From Pseudomonas peli (lineage in GTDB: Bacteria; Pseudomonadota; Gammaproteobacteria; Pseudomonadales; Pseudomonadaceae): a stretch of DNA of 64,000 nucleotides. A model generated the notes under the pieces. That model had not been told where the DNA came from. It did not search any database and saw only the letters and a list, made by a program, of their open reading frames with translations. Both the position numbers and the translations under genes were made by a program. The stretch is taken from positions 1,056,334 to 1,120,333 of the forward strand of contig NZ_FMTL01000002.1 in assembly GCF_900099645.1 (NCBI RefSeq), in the 5' to 3' direction. Positions 44,801-57,823 of this stretch are shown here, in pieces; the first letter of the stretch is position 1; each line of letters opens with the position of its first letter.

Positions 44801-46074
<1,274 letters not shown>

Positions 46075-46095
46075 CCCTGCGGTTGACGCTTACTC

Positions 46096-47331
46096 TCACC
46101 TTGCCGCGTCACCAGGCTGCTGGCGGTTGCTGGAAATCCGCCAGTAACTGCCAGGACTCAAGCGCTGTGTCAGTACCAGCATCACAATGATGCAGATGAG
46201 CATCAGCAGCCAGGTTGCGGAAAAGCCACCAGTGTATGCCCGCAGCCAGCCACCGGCGGCGGGCGCTAATGCGTTAATCAGGAAGCCAACCCCCTGTACA
46301 AAAGCCGCCAATTGGCCAGCGGCAATCGGCTCCTGCACATGATCCAGGCTGAGGAGCAGGCAGAGGGCAAAGCAGGCCCCCAGGCCAAAGCCGATAAAAG
46401 CGATCCAAAGACCGGGCAGCTGTTGCGGCGCCAGTAACAACCCGGCAAAGCCTAATAACTGCGCCATCAGGCTGATACTCAGCAAACCACGGCGCTCGCG
46501 CATGTGCTGGGCTAGCGCGGGCATGCCCAAGGCGGCGATCACCTGAAATAGCGTCATCCACGCCAGTAACAGCCCACTGTTCTGGCTGCTCCAGCCCAAG
46601 TGCTGGTAGTACGCCGGGAGCCAGGCCACCACGGCCATGTAGCCGCAATTGCTGAAGCCGAAATACACCGCCAAGGTCCACGCTCGTTTGTTACGTACAA
46701 AACGGCTCAAACGGTGCTCTGCCGGTAATAGCTGAGCGGCACGCCAGGGCGTTCGCACCCATAACAGCAAGCCGATGAGCGCCGGCAGCGCCCATACCTC
46801 CAGGCCGATTTGCCAATGGCCAAAATGGCTGCTGAGTTGCGGGCTAAACCAGGCTGCAAGCCCTCCGCCACTCATTAACGCAGCGGAGTAAATGCCCATG
46901 GCCAGTGCCACGCGCCCTACAAATCGGCGCTTAATCAAACCAGGCATCAATACCTGAATAAGCGCTATACCCACCCCACTGATTAACGCCGTGAGCAGCA
47001 GCACCAGGCTGCTGTGAACCATTCCGCGCAGCGCGCAGGCCAGCAGAATGCACAACAAGCCGAGCGCGATGCCCCTGCCCTCACCCAGGCGGGTCTCTAC
47101 CTGGGCACTGAACAATGCCAACACCCCCATGCACACCACTGGCAACGTGGTGAGCATCCCCGCCATTTGGAAACCCAGGCCGACGGCGGCGCGAATGTCA
47201 TTCAGCAAAGGGCTGATGGACGTCAAACTCGGGCGCAGGTTGAGCGCCACGAACACCACAACGCACAGCCAGGCGCCGGTGCGCCAACCGGGACTGACAT
47301 GCCGTTCAGACCAGCTAAACATGTTGCGCAT
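46096..47331 (-). CDS. MFS transporter, CynX/NimT type
   Basis: Predicted about 411 aa with twelve membrane helices. The opening VALNLRPSLTSISPLLNDIR is typical of the cyanate/nitroimidazole-type MFS branch (CynX, YeaN/NimT). The start is uncertain: ATG 47331 or ATG 47322, neither with a good ribosome-binding site, and both overlap the deaminase end. The overlap means translation coupled to the deaminase. A purine-type or related nitrogenous substrate would fit the neighbour, but that is inference. Confidence 0.85.
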   Translation of the reverse strand: MRNMFSWSERHVSPGWRTGAWLCVVVFVALNLRPSLTSISPLLNDIRAAVGLGFQMAGMLTTLPVVCMGVLALFSAQVETRLGEGRGIALGLLCILLACALRGMVHSSLVLLLTALISGVGIALIQVLMPGLIKRRFVGRVALAMGIYSAALMSGGGLAAWFSPQLSSHFGHWQIGLEVWALPALIGLLLWVRTPWRAAQLLPAEHRLSRFVRNKRAWTLAVYFGFSNCGYMAVVAWLPAYYQHLGWSSQNSGLLLAWMTLFQVIAALGMPALAQHMRERRGLLSISLMAQLLGFAGLLLAPQQLPGLWIAFIGFGLGACFALCLLLSLDHVQEPIAAGQLAAFVQGVGFLINALAPAAGGWLRAYTGGFSATWLLMLICIIVMLVLTQRLSPGSYWRISSNRQQPGDAAR

Positions 47332-47773
47332 GCCAGCGTTGATAGAGCGCTGGCACGGCATGGTGCGCCATGTGCTCAATGCAGATGCGTTGTTCTGCCA
47401 GTGGCAAACATAGTTGCTGATACGCGTCTGTTGTCGATAAACCTAAAGGCTCAGCGTCTGCGTTGGCGGCGGCAAACACCACCCGGCTGATGCCGCACAG
47501 GTGCATCGCGCTCAGGCACATGGGGCATGGTTGCCCGCTGGCATAGATCACACACCCGGCCAAGCGGTTGCTGGCCAGAACCTGACTGGCCTGGCGGATG
47601 CACAGCAGTTCTGCATGCGCGGTTGGGTCGTAACTCAGGTGCATCTGGTTGCTGGCTGCGCTGATCAGCGTGCCTTCACGGACCAACACCGCGCCGAAAG
47701 GCCGACCGCCCTGCGCCAGGTTGGCAGCAGCCAAGGCGATGGCCTGCTCAAGAAAGTTGCGGTCATTACACAC
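47315..47773 (-). CDS. Nucleoside/guanine deaminase-like protein (CDA fold)
   Basis: Predicted 152 aa from GTG 47773. Zinc-binding motifs of the cytidine-deaminase superfamily are intact: PTAHAELLCIR (His-Ala-Glu) and GQPCPMCLSAMH (PCxxC). The layout, with an opening AIALAAANLAQGGRPFGAVLV and a SRVVFAAANADA strand, resembles guanine deaminase and tRNA-adenosine-deaminase-like proteins. It probably deaminates a free base or nucleoside. Its end overlaps the MFS gene, and it is divergent from the LysR gene, which likely controls both. Confidence 0.87.
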   Translation of the reverse strand: MCNDRNFLEQAIALAAANLAQGGRPFGAVLVREGTLISAASNQMHLSYDPTAHAELLCIRQASQVLASNRLAGCVIYASGQPCPMCLSAMHLCGISRVVFAAANADAEPLGLSTTDAYQQLCLPLAEQRICIEHMAHHAVPALYQRWHAQHV

Positions 47774-47878
47774 GGCGTACTCACCAGCGCAGGAATCGTG
47801 GCGAGGATTATCCTGAGCGGCACAGGTATGCTGAAATTAAATATAAGCATGCCAATCAGTTGATTCAGGAATACCCGA

Positions 47879-48721
47879 ATGCTTGATCTCCTGCTTTTGC
47901 GCAGTTTTGTCGCCGTGGCCGACTGCGCCAACTTCACCCGTGCGGCCGAGCGCCTGCACCTTACCCAGTCAACTGTTAGCCAGCAGATCCGCCGCCTGGA
48001 GGACAGCCTTGGCTATCGCCTGTTCGACCGCAGTGTGCGGCAGGTGTTGATGACTGCAGAAGGCGAACAACTGTGCAGCTATGCCCGACGCATTCTCGCG
48101 TTACACGATGAGGCTGAAGATGTGCTGCGTAACCGACAAAGTGAAGGCGTGCTGCGTTTGGGTGTACCCGAAGACTTCGCCGCCGAACGCTTGATGCCGC
48201 TGCTCGCCGACTTTGCCGGCCGGCAAACCAGCGTGCGCTTGGAAGTCAGCAGCGGGCTCAGCCCTGAACTACTGCGGCAGTACCGTGAAGGCCAATTTGA
48301 TGTGCTACTTAGCAAGCAGATGAACCCCGGCAGCGATTGCCTGGCGGCCTGGCCGGAACCACTCTGTTGGCTCGACAGCCGGCAGCATCCGGCGCTGCAG
48401 CGCAATCCTGTGCCGCTGGTGGTATTTGCTCCCGGAGGGCTGTATCGCCAGGAAATGATCCAGACCCTGGAGGTACAAGCTCGGGCTTGGCGCATCAGCT
48501 ATTCCAGCAGCAGCCTGGCCAGCGTCTGCGCCGCAGTCGCTGCTGGGCTGGGTATCAGCTTGCTGCCGCAACGGGTACTGCAGGCGGATCATCAGCGGAT
48601 CGACAGCCTGCCGGCAGTAGAAGGTATGCACCTGACGCTCTATGCACGGCACAACCTGGGGCCAGCGGGTACAGCCCTCAAGGAGCGGTTGTATCAGCTG
48701 TGCCAGGAGCAGACGCGCTAG
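47879..48721 (+). CDS. LysR-family transcriptional regulator
   Basis: Predicted 280 aa. HTH at residues about 3-60 (LLLLRSFVAVADCANFTRAA, LHLTQSTVSQQIRRLEDSLG), then a co-inducer domain with LRLGVPEDFAAERLMPLLADF. Divergent from the deaminase-MFS pair by 105 bp, the standard LysR arrangement, so that operon is its probable target. Its last 44 bases overlap the convergent opmB coding end, including the stop codons. Confidence 0.9.
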   Translation: MLDLLLLRSFVAVADCANFTRAAERLHLTQSTVSQQIRRLEDSLGYRLFDRSVRQVLMTAEGEQLCSYARRILALHDEAEDVLRNRQSEGVLRLGVPEDFAAERLMPLLADFAGRQTSVRLEVSSGLSPELLRQYREGQFDVLLSKQMNPGSDCLAAWPEPLCWLDSRQHPALQRNPVPLVVFAPGGLYRQEMIQTLEVQARAWRISYSSSSLASVCAAVAAGLGISLLPQRVLQADHQRIDSLPAVEGMHLTLYARHNLGPAGTALKERLYQLCQEQTR

Positions 48722-50177
48722 CACTAGCTGGTTGCTCTTCCAACAACAGCTGTTGCTGCCAACCACCCCCAAGGGCCGCGATCAGCTGCACGCTGGCGGT
48801 CAGACGATTGCCCAGCAAGCTGAGAGTGGTGCGTTCATTGTTCAGCGCCGTGGCCTGCACACTGACCACGCTGTTGAAGTCCACCGTGCCGGCGCGGTAC
48901 TGGTTTTCGATCAGGCGCAAGGATTCGCGGGCGGCGTCTAGCGCTTCCTGCTGGATCACGGCTTCCTGCTGCAGCACACGCAGTTGCACCAGGTAATCCT
49001 CCACCTCGCGGAAGCTGTCGAGCACCGATTGGCGGTATTGCGCCACGGTCTGGTCGTAGGCCGCTTCGCTGCGATCCAGCTCGGCGCTGCGCGCGCCGCC
49101 ATCGAACAGGGTCAGCGCCAACTGCGGACCGAGCGACCAGAAACGGTTGGGCAGATCGATCCAGTCGGCAAAGCTGCTGCCACGGTAGCCACCGCTGGCG
49201 GAAATGGTCAGGTCCGGGTACCAGGCGGCTTCGGCGACGCCAATCTCGGCATTGGCGGCGATCACCCGGCGTTCCGCGGCAGCGACATCGGGACGGCGTT
49301 CCAGCAGTTGCGACGGCAAAGCCACGGGGATTGCTGGCAACGCGGGCAACTGCTCGCGTACGGCAATACTCAGCTCGCTCGGCGGCACGCCGATCAGTAC
49401 GGCAATCGCATGCTCCAGCTGCGCACGCTGCCATTTCAGGTCGATGGCCTGAGCCTGGGTGCTTTTCAACTGGGTCAGCGCCTGGCTGACATCGGACTTC
49501 GGCACGATGCCAGCGTTGTACTGGTTTTCCGTGAGCTTCAGCGAGCGTTCATAGGCCGCCACAGTGGCATCAAGTAGGCGTTGTTGATCATCCAGCACGC
49601 GCAGTTGCAGGTAGTTCTGCACCAGCTCGGCCTGCAAGCTGAGCTTCAGTGCCGCCAGGTCGGCAGCGCTGGCCTCATAGCTGGCGCGGCTGGACTCCAG
49701 CGAGCGGCGCAACTTGCCCCAGATATCCAGCTCCCAGGCGGCATTCAGGCCCAGTTCATAACTCTTGCTGATCCCCCCCGCGCTGCTTGTGGTGCTGACG
49801 CTACTGGTATTGGAACCGTTGCCCTGGCTGCTGCGAGTAGCCCCAGCGCTGCTCGAGAGGCTCGGGTAGAACGCCGCACGCGCGCCGCGCACCAACGCAC
49901 GAGCCTGGCGGTACTGCGCCTCGCTGGCGGCCAGGTTCTGGTTGGAAACATTCAGCCGCTCGACCAGAGCATTCAGCTCGCTGTCGCCATACAACTGCCA
50001 CCAGCTGCCGCGCTCCAGCACATCACCTGGCTTGGCCTGGGTCCAACCTTCAATCTGTTTGAACTGCACCGGGGTTTGCAGCGGCGGGCGCTGGTAATCC
50101 GGGCCAATGGCACAGGCGCTCAGGGCCAGACTCAACGCCAGCAAGGTGGGTAAACGATAGGCAACGAGGGCTTTCAT
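48678..50177 (-). CDS. opmB: OpmB, outer-membrane factor of the MuxABC system
   Basis: Predicted 499 aa NodT-type outer-membrane channel lipoprotein: signal peptide with lipobox LSAC and AIGPDYQRP. Two homologous helical repeats (ELVQNYLQLRVLDDQQRLLD, DSFREVEDYLVQLRVLQQEA) and LLERRPDVAAAERRVIAANAEIG are present. The C-terminal 40 residues beyond the last repeat are Ala/Ser/Gln-rich. It is the last gene of a four-gene operon, overlapping muxC by 4 bp, and its 3' end runs 44 bp into the convergent LysR gene. Confidence 0.93.
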   Translation of the reverse strand: MKALVAYRLPTLLALSLALSACAIGPDYQRPPLQTPVQFKQIEGWTQAKPGDVLERGSWWQLYGDSELNALVERLNVSNQNLAASEAQYRQARALVRGARAAFYPSLSSSAGATRSSQGNGSNTSSVSTTSSAGGISKSYELGLNAAWELDIWGKLRRSLESSRASYEASAADLAALKLSLQAELVQNYLQLRVLDDQQRLLDATVAAYERSLKLTENQYNAGIVPKSDVSQALTQLKSTQAQAIDLKWQRAQLEHAIAVLIGVPPSELSIAVREQLPALPAIPVALPSQLLERRPDVAAAERRVIAANAEIGVAEAAWYPDLTISASGGYRGSSFADWIDLPNRFWSLGPQLALTLFDGGARSAELDRSEAAYDQTVAQYRQSVLDSFREVEDYLVQLRVLQQEAVIQQEALDAARESLRLIENQYRAGTVDFNSVVSVQATALNNERTTLSLLGNRLTASVQLIAALGGGWQQQLLLEEQPASASASAPGTADTTAP

Positions 50178-53100
50178 AACGGGGTTTCCAGGGCAGCGTC
50201 AGTGCGCACTCCGCGCCAGCGGTTGACCCGGTGGCGCAGGCGGTCGAAATACAGGTAGATCACCGGTGTGGTGTAGAGGGTCAGCAACTGGCTCAATACC
50301 AGCCCACCGACAATGGTGATGCCCAGCGGCTGGCGCATTTCCGAGCCTTCGGCGCTGCTCAGCATCAGCGGCAATGCGCCGAGAATCGCCGCCAGGGTGG
50401 TCATCATGATCGGTCGGAAACGCAGCAGGCATGCCTGGCGGATCGACTCGTGCGGGCTCATATGCTGCTGACGTTCAAGCTGCAGGGCCAGGTCGATCAT
50501 CAGAATCGCGTTCTTTTTGACGATGCCGATCAGCAGGAACAACCCCAACAATGAAATCAGGCTGAACTCGATGCTCATCAGCTCCAACGCCAGCAATGCG
50601 CCGACGCCGGCCGATGGCAAGGTGGAGAGAATGGTCAGCGGATGGATATAGCTCTCGTACAGTACGCCGAGGACGATATACACCACGACCAGGGCCATCA
50701 GGATCATCCATGGCTGATTCTGTTGCGTCTGCTGGAAAGCACCACCGGTACCACCCAGCATGCCTTGAACTTCCGTGGGTAACGCAATGCGCGCAATGGC
50801 CCGATCAATGGCCTGGCTGGCTTGATCCAAGCTGACCCCTTCGGCCAGGGAAAAACCGATATTTTCCACGGCAAACTGCCCTTGGTGACTCACCCGGTCT
50901 TCTTCCAGGCTGCGCTCCCAGCGGGCAAAGCTGGACAAGGGCACGCGCGCGCCCTCGCTGGTAATCAGCTGAATCTGGTCGAGGGTTTCCGGGTACTCAG
51001 CGAACTTCGGATTGATCTCCATGACCACGCTGTATTGATTGAGGCTGTCATAGATGGTCGACACCTGGCGCTGGCTAAAGGCGTTATTCAGCACAGCGGT
51101 AATCATGTTCATGTCCACGCCCAGACGCTTGGCCACATCGCGGTCAACCACCAGACGAATCTGCTGAGTGCCTTCAGCCTCTTTGGCATCGATATCGGTC
51201 AGCTCTGGCAAGGCTCGCAACGCTTCACGTACGGGGGGCAACCAGGTGCGCAGGGCATCGAGGTCGCCTGACAGCAGCATGTACTCGTTTTCCGAGCTGC
51301 GCCCTTCCCGCCCACCGATCTGCAGGTCCTGATCCGGCATCAGGAACATCCGCCCGCCCGGCACTTTCGGTACTGACTGACGCAGGCGGTTGATTACTGC
51401 CTGGGCGTCGACCTTGCGCTCAGTAACTGGCTTCAAGCGCACGATCATAAAGGCGTTGTTGATGCCGCCACTGCCGCCAATAAACCCGGCCACGCTTTCC
51501 ACTGCAGGATCGGCCAGCACGGCACGGCGATAAATCTCCATTTTCGGCTGCATGACCTGGAATGACAGACCGTCATCGCCGCGAATAAAGCCGATCAATT
51601 GGCCAGTGTCCTGCTGCGGCATAAAGGTTTTCGGCACGCTGACAAACAGGAAGATATTCAGCGCGATGGTGGCCAGCAGGCTGAACAACATCAGCAGTGA
51701 ATGCTTGAGAGCCCAGTCCAGCCCCCGTGCGTAAAACGCCAGCACACGTGTCTGCACGGCCGCACCCCAGCGTTGCATGATGCTGGGCGGGCGTTCAACG
51801 GTGTCGGCCTTGAGCCAGCGCGCACAGAGCATCGGCGTCAGCGTCAGCGACACCAGCAGCGAGATCACGATGGCCATGGCCAGGGTGATGGAAAACTCGC
51901 GGAACAACCGCTCGACGATACCGCCCATGAACAGGATCGAGATAAACACCGCGACCAGCGACAGATTCATCGCCAGCAAGGTGAAGCCCACCTCGCGCGC
52001 GCCCTTGAACGCCGCCGCCATCGGCGTTTCGCCGGCCTCGATATGCCGCGAAATGTTTTCCAAAACGACGATGGCGTCGTCCACCACCAGGCCGGTGGCG
52101 ATAATCAGCGCCATTAGTGACAGGTTGTTCAGGGAGAAATCCAACAGGTACATCACCGCAAAGGTGCCGACCAGCGACACCGGCACGGCCAGGGCCGGAA
52201 TCAGCGCTGCGCGCCAACGGCCAAGGAAGGCGAACACCACCAGTATGACCAACACCACGGCGATCAGCAGGGTTTGCTCGGCCTCATGCAGGGTGGCGCG
52301 AATCACCGGCGAACGGTCCATCGCCACTTCCAACTCGATACTGGCGGGGATCACCGCGCGCAAGGCCGGCAACTGCTCGCGAATGCCAGCAATGGTTTCA
52401 ATGATATTGGCCCCGGTCTGCCGGTTGATGACCAGCAGCACTGCCTGCTCATCGTTGAAGAAACCGCTGTTGTAGCGGTCCTCAACGCCATCGGTGACGC
52501 TCGCGACATCTCCCAGTCGCACGGCTGCGCCGTCCTGGTAGCGAATGATCAGCGGCAGGTAATCGGCGGCTTTCTCCAGCTGATCGTTGGCCTGTACTTG
52601 CCAGTGCCGCTCGGCATCTTCCACCGCACCTTTCGGCCGTTTGGCGTTGGCCGCGCTGATGCTCTGGCGCACCTCATCCAGGGCGATGCCGTACTGATCG
52701 AGCAAGCGTGGCTCCAGCGCCACACGCACGGCGGGCAAGGAACTGCCGCCGATCTGCACTTCACCCACACCGGTGACCTGGGCGAGCTTCTGCGCCAGGA
52801 TGGTCGAGGCTACGTCGTACAGCTGGCCCTTGTTGAGCACGTCGCTGGTCAGCGACAGCACCATGATCGGCGCTTGCGACGGGTTGATCTTGGCGTAGGT
52901 CGGCATGCTACGCATGCCACTGGGCAGCAGCTCGCGTGAAGCATTGATGGCCGCTTGCACCTCGCGGGCGGCGGCGTTGATGTCCCGATCCAGGTCAAAC
53001 TGGATCATGATCCGCGTGCTGCCCTGGCTGCTGCGGCTGTTCATCTGGCTGATGCCAGCAATGGTGCCGAGTGAGCGTTCCAACGGTGTGGCCACACTCG

Positions 53101-53281
53101 ACGCCATGATTTGCGGGCTGGCCCCCGGCAGGCTCGCCTGCACGGTGATCGTGGGGAAATCCATCTGCGGCAGCGGCGCAACCGGCAGCAAACCAAAGCT
53201 GACGCCGCCGAGCAGCAGAATCGCCAGGCTCAGCAGCAAGGTCGCCACCGGCCGGCGGATAAAGGGCGCGGAGAGGTTCAT
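50174..53281 (-). CDS. muxC: MuxC, RND pump (second inner-membrane subunit)
   Basis: Predicted 1035 aa RND transporter of the MdtC branch, starting [19 protein letters not shown]. Proton-relay helix [16 protein letters not shown] and second-half [18 protein letters not shown] are intact. MdtBC/MuxBC-type pumps work as heterotrimers of two related RND proteins, which fits the adjacent muxB. In P. aeruginosa MuxABC-OpmB exports novobiocin, aztreonam, macrolides and tetracycline (established). Overlaps both neighbours by 4 bp. Confidence 0.94.
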   Translation of the reverse strand: MNLSAPFIRRPVATLLLSLAILLLGGVSFGLLPVAPLPQMDFPTITVQASLPGASPQIMASSVATPLERSLGTIAGISQMNSRSSQGSTRIMIQFDLDRDINAAAREVQAAINASRELLPSGMRSMPTYAKINPSQAPIMVLSLTSDVLNKGQLYDVASTILAQKLAQVTGVGEVQIGGSSLPAVRVALEPRLLDQYGIALDEVRQSISAANAKRPKGAVEDAERHWQVQANDQLEKAADYLPLIIRYQDGAAVRLGDVASVTDGVEDRYNSGFFNDEQAVLLVINRQTGANIIETIAGIREQLPALRAVIPASIELEVAMDRSPVIRATLHEAEQTLLIAVVLVILVVFAFLGRWRAALIPALAVPVSLVGTFAVMYLLDFSLNNLSLMALIIATGLVVDDAIVVLENISRHIEAGETPMAAAFKGAREVGFTLLAMNLSLVAVFISILFMGGIVERLFREFSITLAMAIVISLLVSLTLTPMLCARWLKADTVERPPSIMQRWGAAVQTRVLAFYARGLDWALKHSLLMLFSLLATIALNIFLFVSVPKTFMPQQDTGQLIGFIRGDDGLSFQVMQPKMEIYRRAVLADPAVESVAGFIGGSGGINNAFMIVRLKPVTERKVDAQAVINRLRQSVPKVPGGRMFLMPDQDLQIGGREGRSSENEYMLLSGDLDALRTWLPPVREALRALPELTDIDAKEAEGTQQIRLVVDRDVAKRLGVDMNMITAVLNNAFSQRQVSTIYDSLNQYSVVMEINPKFAEYPETLDQIQLITSEGARVPLSSFARWERSLEEDRVSHQGQFAVENIGFSLAEGVSLDQASQAIDRAIARIALPTEVQGMLGGTGGAFQQTQQNQPWMILMALVVVYIVLGVLYESYIHPLTILSTLPSAGVGALLALELMSIEFSLISLLGLFLLIGIVKKNAILMIDLALQLERQQHMSPHESIRQACLLRFRPIMMTTLAAILGALPLMLSSAEGSEMRQPLGITIVGGLVLSQLLTLYTTPVIYLYFDRLRHRVNRWRGVRTDAALETPL

Positions 53282-56200
53282 CGGTTGACCACTAGCCCGG
53301 CTGCGCTACGGCCGCTAATGCGCCGCGACAGGCGATCGAAGTACAGGTAAATCACCGGAGTGGTGAACAACGTGAGGATCTGGCTGAGCAATAACCCGCC
53401 GACCATCACCAGGCCCAGCGGCTGGCGCAGTTCAGCGCCGGAGCCGGTGGCCAGCATCAGTGGAATCGCGCCAAACAGCGCGGCCAAGGTGGTCATCAGA
53501 ATCGGCCGAAAGCGCAGCAGCGCCGCCTGGTAGATCGCCGCTTCCGGCTGCATGCCCTGGTTGCGTTCGGCGTCGAGGGCGAAGTCGATCATCATGATCG
53601 CGTTCTTCTTGACGATGCCGATCAGCAGAATGATGCCGATGATCGCAATCAGCCCCAGCTCGTTGCCGCTGATCAGCAACGCCAGCAGCGCGCCAACCCC
53701 CGCCGAGGGCAAGGTGGAGAGGATGGTGATCGGGTGGATGTAGCTCTCGTAAAGCACGCCGAGCACGATGTACATGGTGACGATGGCCGCGAGAATCAGC
53801 AGCAAGGTGCTCGACAAGGACGCACGGAAGGCTTCAGCCGCGCCCTGGAAGCGCGTCTGCACCGCCGGAGGAATGCCGATCTCCTGCTCGACCCGCTCGA
53901 TCACTGCCACCGCCTCGCCCAGCGATACACCGCTGGCCAGGTTGAATGATAGGGTCGCGGCCGGGAATTGGCCGATATGGTTGATCAACAGGCTGGCGGC
54001 ACGTTCCTCGACTTGGGCTAAGGTCGACAGCGCGACCTGCTGGCCGTCGGCGGCCTTGACGTGAATCTGCCGCAACGCCGCCGGGCCGATGCTGCCGGCG
54101 TTCTCACTCTCCAGCACCACGCGGTACTGGCTGGACTGGGTGTAAATAGTGGAGATCTGCCTCTGACCGAAGGCGTCGTAGAGTGCATTGTCGATATCGG
54201 CAATGCTCACGCCAAGGCGCCCTGCCATATCGCGGTCAATCTGCAGAAACACCTGCAGCCCACGGTTCTGCAGGTCGCTGGCTACGTCCGTCAATTCCGG
54301 CTGCTCGCGCAACGCGCTGACCAGCTTGGGCACCCACTCTTCGAGCAGGCTGATATCCGGCGACTCCATGCTGAACTGGAACTGCGTGCGACTGACCCGA
54401 TCCTCAATGGACAGGTCCTGCACCGGCTGCAGATACAGCTCAATGCCAGGAATCCGCGCCAGTTCCGGCCTTAGCCGTTCGATAATCTGGCTGGCACTGA
54501 CATCGCGCTCGGCCCGTGGCGTCAGGTTGATCAGCAGACGGCCGCTATTGAGTGTCGGGTTGTCACCGTCCACGCCGATGTAGGACGACAGGCTGGCCAC
54601 GGCCGGGTCCTGCAATATCACTTCGGCCAGGCGTTGCTGACGCTCGCTCATGGCGCGGAAGGAAATCGACTGCGGCGCCTCGGAAATGCCCTGGATCACC
54701 CCGGTGTCCTGCACCGGGAAAAAGCCCTTGGGCACGACGAGGTAGAGCACTACGGTCAGCGCCATCGTGCCGATGGCTACCAGCAGGGTCAGCGGCTGAT
54801 GCTTGAGCACCCAGGTCAGCCATACGCCGTAACGGGCGATCATCCCGTCGATTACCGCTCCAGCGGCGCGGTAGAAACGCCCTTCTTCCTCGGGCTTTTC
54901 CGCCTTGAGCAAGCGCGCGCACATCATCGGCGTCAGGGTCAGCGACACCACCAGGGAAATCAGAATGGCCACCGCCAGGGTGATGGCAAATTCGCGGAAC
55001 AAGCGCCCCACCACATCGGCCATAAACAGCAGCGGAATCAGCACGGCAATCAAGGAAATGGTCAGCGACACCAGGGTAAAGCCGATCTGCCTGGCGCCTT
55101 TAAGCGCCGCATTTAGCGGCGTTTCACCCTCTTCCAGGTGGCGGGCGATGTTCTCCAGCATGACGATGGCATCGTCCACCACAAAGCCGGTGGCGATGGT
55201 CAGCGCCATTAGCGTCAGGTTGTTGATGGTGAAACCGGCCAGGTACATCACACCAAAGGTGCCGATCAACGACAGTGGCACGACGATGGACGGGATGATG
55301 GTCGCCGACACCTTGCGCAAAAACAGGAAGGTCACCAGCACCACCAGGGCAATGGCCAGCAGCAATTCATGCTGCACACCCTTGACCGCTGCCCGGATGG
55401 TTTCGGTACGGTCGGTCAGTACACTGACTTCCACGCTGGCCGGCAGGCCCTGGGTCAGATGGGGCAAAAGCGTCTGGATGCGGTCGACCACATCAATCAC
55501 GTTGGCGCCGGGCTGGCGTTGCACGTTGACCAGCACCGCCTCATTACGGTTGGCCCAGGCGGCCAGGCGCTGGTTTTCCGCGCCGTCGATAATCTCGGCG
55601 ACATCTTTAAGGCGCAGCGTGGCGCCGTCCTTGTACCCGAGGATCAACTCGCGGTATTCGTCGACGGATTTCAGCTGGTCGTTGGCATCCAGCTGCGACA
55701 CCCGTGTCGGGCCGTCGAAGTTCCCCTTGGGCTGATTGACGTTGCTGGCGGTGATCAGCGTACGCACATCGCTGAGGTTCAAGCCATAGGAAGCCAGCGC
55801 TTCCGGGTTAACCCGCAATCGCACGGCCGGGCGTTGCCCACCGGCCAAGCTGACCAAGCCAACACCGCTGGTTTGCGCGAGCTTTTGCGCCAGGCGGGTA
55901 TCGACCAGGTCAAACACCTGCGGCAGCGGCAAAGTGTTCGAGCGGATGGCCAGGGTCAGTATCGGTGTGTCGGCCGGGTTGACCTTGTTGTACACCGGCG
56001 GCGCGGGTAAATCGTCGGGCAGCAGATTGCTTGCGCCATTGATCGCGGCCTGCACTTCCTGTTCGGCGACATCCAGCTTCACTTCCAGGTTAAAACGCAG
56101 GGTGATTACCGAGGCGCCGCCGGAGCTGGTCGAGGACATCTGTTTCAGTCCGGCCATCTGACCGAACTGACGCTCCAGCGGCGCAGTGACTGCACTGGTC

Positions 56201-56376
56201 ATCACGTCCGGGCTGGCGCCGGGATAGAGGGTCATTACCCGGATGGTCGGGTAATCCACCTCCGGCAGCGCCGAGACGGGCAGCAATCGGTAGGCAATCA
56301 GGCCGCTCAGGAAGATCGCCAGCATGATCAGCGTGGTGGCGACCGGGCGCAGGATAAACAGGCGAGAGGTGTTCAT
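53278..56376 (-). CDS. muxB: MuxB, RND pump (first inner-membrane subunit)
   Basis: Predicted 1032 aa RND transporter of the MdtB branch ([19 protein letters not shown]). Motifs: [20 protein letters not shown] in helix 4 and [20 protein letters not shown] in helix 10-11, with [19 protein letters not shown] in the first porter domain. It differs in detail from MuxC, consistent with two specialised subunits in one trimer. ATG overlaps the muxA stop and its own stop overlaps the muxC start, each by 4 bp. Confidence 0.94.
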   Translation of the reverse strand: MNTSRLFILRPVATTLIMLAIFLSGLIAYRLLPVSALPEVDYPTIRVMTLYPGASPDVMTSAVTAPLERQFGQMAGLKQMSSTSSGGASVITLRFNLEVKLDVAEQEVQAAINGASNLLPDDLPAPPVYNKVNPADTPILTLAIRSNTLPLPQVFDLVDTRLAQKLAQTSGVGLVSLAGGQRPAVRLRVNPEALASYGLNLSDVRTLITASNVNQPKGNFDGPTRVSQLDANDQLKSVDEYRELILGYKDGATLRLKDVAEIIDGAENQRLAAWANRNEAVLVNVQRQPGANVIDVVDRIQTLLPHLTQGLPASVEVSVLTDRTETIRAAVKGVQHELLLAIALVVLVTFLFLRKVSATIIPSIVVPLSLIGTFGVMYLAGFTINNLTLMALTIATGFVVDDAIVMLENIARHLEEGETPLNAALKGARQIGFTLVSLTISLIAVLIPLLFMADVVGRLFREFAITLAVAILISLVVSLTLTPMMCARLLKAEKPEEEGRFYRAAGAVIDGMIARYGVWLTWVLKHQPLTLLVAIGTMALTVVLYLVVPKGFFPVQDTGVIQGISEAPQSISFRAMSERQQRLAEVILQDPAVASLSSYIGVDGDNPTLNSGRLLINLTPRAERDVSASQIIERLRPELARIPGIELYLQPVQDLSIEDRVSRTQFQFSMESPDISLLEEWVPKLVSALREQPELTDVASDLQNRGLQVFLQIDRDMAGRLGVSIADIDNALYDAFGQRQISTIYTQSSQYRVVLESENAGSIGPAALRQIHVKAADGQQVALSTLAQVEERAASLLINHIGQFPAATLSFNLASGVSLGEAVAVIERVEQEIGIPPAVQTRFQGAAEAFRASLSSTLLLILAAIVTMYIVLGVLYESYIHPITILSTLPSAGVGALLALLISGNELGLIAIIGIILLIGIVKKNAIMMIDFALDAERNQGMQPEAAIYQAALLRFRPILMTTLAALFGAIPLMLATGSGAELRQPLGLVMVGGLLLSQILTLFTTPVIYLYFDRLSRRISGRSAAGLVVNR

Positions 56377-57599
56377 TGGGCGCGCGGTGCTCGTTTGCCT
56401 TCAGGCGTGGCCGGCGCGCTCTGGGCGGCGACCGGTGTGTCGCCAATCACCTCGACCTTATTGCCGGAGCGCAAACGGTCAGTGCCTTCCAGCACCAGGC
56501 GATCACCTGCTTTGAGGCCCTGCTCGACCACGCTGAGCTGGCCGTCGCTGGCGCCCACGCTGATCGGCGTCAGCTGCACCTTGTCTTCAGCGTCCACCAC
56601 ATAGGCGAAGGTGCCGCTGGCGCCAAACTGCAGCGCAGCGGCTGGCATCAGGGTGACGTTTTGCAGGGTTTTCACCCGTAGGCGCACGTTGACGAACTGG
56701 TTGGGGAAGAGCATTTCTTCAGCATTGGCGAAACGCGCCTTGAGCTTGACCGTGCCAGTGGCGGTATCGATCAGGTTGTCGACGCTCTCCAGCTCGCCTT
56801 CGGCCAGTTTGAGTTTTTCACTGCGGTCCCAGGCCTCAACCGCGAGGGTTTCGCCTGCGCGCAGCTGCTGCACCACCGCCGGCAACTCGGCTTCGGGCAG
56901 GGTAAACATCACGGCAATCGGCAGGGTTTGGGTAATCACCACCAGCGGCAGTGCATCGCCACTGCTGACCAGGTTACCCACGTCGGCCTGACGGATGCCC
57001 AGGCGACCGGTTATCGGTGCACGAATCTGGGTGAACTCCAGGTTCAGCCGCGCGGTGGCGACATCCGCTTGCAGGCTCTTGATACCGCCCCGGTACTGGT
57101 TGACCAGGGCTTCCTGAGTGTCGAGGGTCTGTTTGGCAATAGAATCTTCGGCGTACAAACCGCGGTAACGCGCCAGGTCCAACTCGGCATTGCGCAGTTG
57201 CGCTTGGCTTTCCTGCAAGGCGCCCTGGGCCTGCTGCAAGGCGATTTCATAGGGACGTGGGTCGATAACCGCTAGCAAGTCGCCGGCTTTGACCTGTTGG
57301 CCGTCCTTGAACAGCAGCTTGACTAGCTCACCTTCGACCCGGCCACGCACATTCACTGTGTTATAGGCGGTGACGGTACCCAAGGCCTTGAGCTCAACCG
57401 GGAAATCACCTTGCGTCACGTTGGCAACACGCACGGGCACCGGCCCACCATCGCGCCACGGCCCACCGCGTGCGGGCGCTTCCGGCGGGCTGGGCCAGAA
57501 CCACCACAACAGTAAGGCCAGAACTACCAGCGCAAGCGAGCCGACCAGCCATTGGCGCGACAGGTTACGAGGACGAGTGGTGAGCTGTGTATCAGGCAT
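56373..57599 (-). CDS. muxA: MuxA, RND efflux periplasmic adaptor
   Basis: Predicted 408 aa from ATG 57599, with AAGGAAG 11 bases upstream; a GTG at 57611 overlaps that site. An N-terminal membrane anchor ([19 protein letters not shown]) is followed by the adaptor layout: lipoyl half ([20 protein letters not shown]), coiled-coil hairpin, second lipoyl half ([20 protein letters not shown]) and barrel domains. A long Ala/Pro-rich C-terminus ends it. It connects MuxBC to OpmB and is the first gene of the operon. Confidence 0.94.
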   Translation of the reverse strand: MPDTQLTTRPRNLSRQWLVGSLALVVLALLLWWFWPSPPEAPARGGPWRDGGPVPVRVANVTQGDFPVELKALGTVTAYNTVNVRGRVEGELVKLLFKDGQQVKAGDLLAVIDPRPYEIALQQAQGALQESQAQLRNAELDLARYRGLYAEDSIAKQTLDTQEALVNQYRGGIKSLQADVATARLNLEFTQIRAPITGRLGIRQADVGNLVSSGDALPLVVITQTLPIAVMFTLPEAELPAVVQQLRAGETLAVEAWDRSEKLKLAEGELESVDNLIDTATGTVKLKARFANAEEMLFPNQFVNVRLRVKTLQNVTLMPAAALQFGASGTFAYVVDAEDKVQLTPISVGASDGQLSVVEQGLKAGDRLVLEGTDRLRSGNKVEVIGDTPVAAQSAPATPEGKRAPRAQ

Positions 57600-57774
57600 G
57601 GCGACAATCACTTCCTTGGGGAGCGTGAACGATATTCACTATCAGCCACCCTGCAAAGCCTCTTTACCGCCTATTTACCTTTTCCTTACGTAACTAAATG
57701 TCTGATCCGAATAGAAAATTGCCGGAACAGTAGTGAACGCTGCGCGGCGATGGCCCGTAAGTGATGGCAGGCAG

Positions 57775-57804
57775 AAATAAAAACGGCCTGCAAAGCAGGC
57801 CGTT
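57775..57804 (-). terminator. Rho-independent terminator of tpx
   Basis: AACGGCCTGC and GCAGGCCGTT form a perfect 10-bp stem with a 3-nt loop; on the minus strand it runs into TTTTTATTT. Confidence 0.93.
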
Positions 57805-57823
57805 GGCACAACGTAAACAGCTG

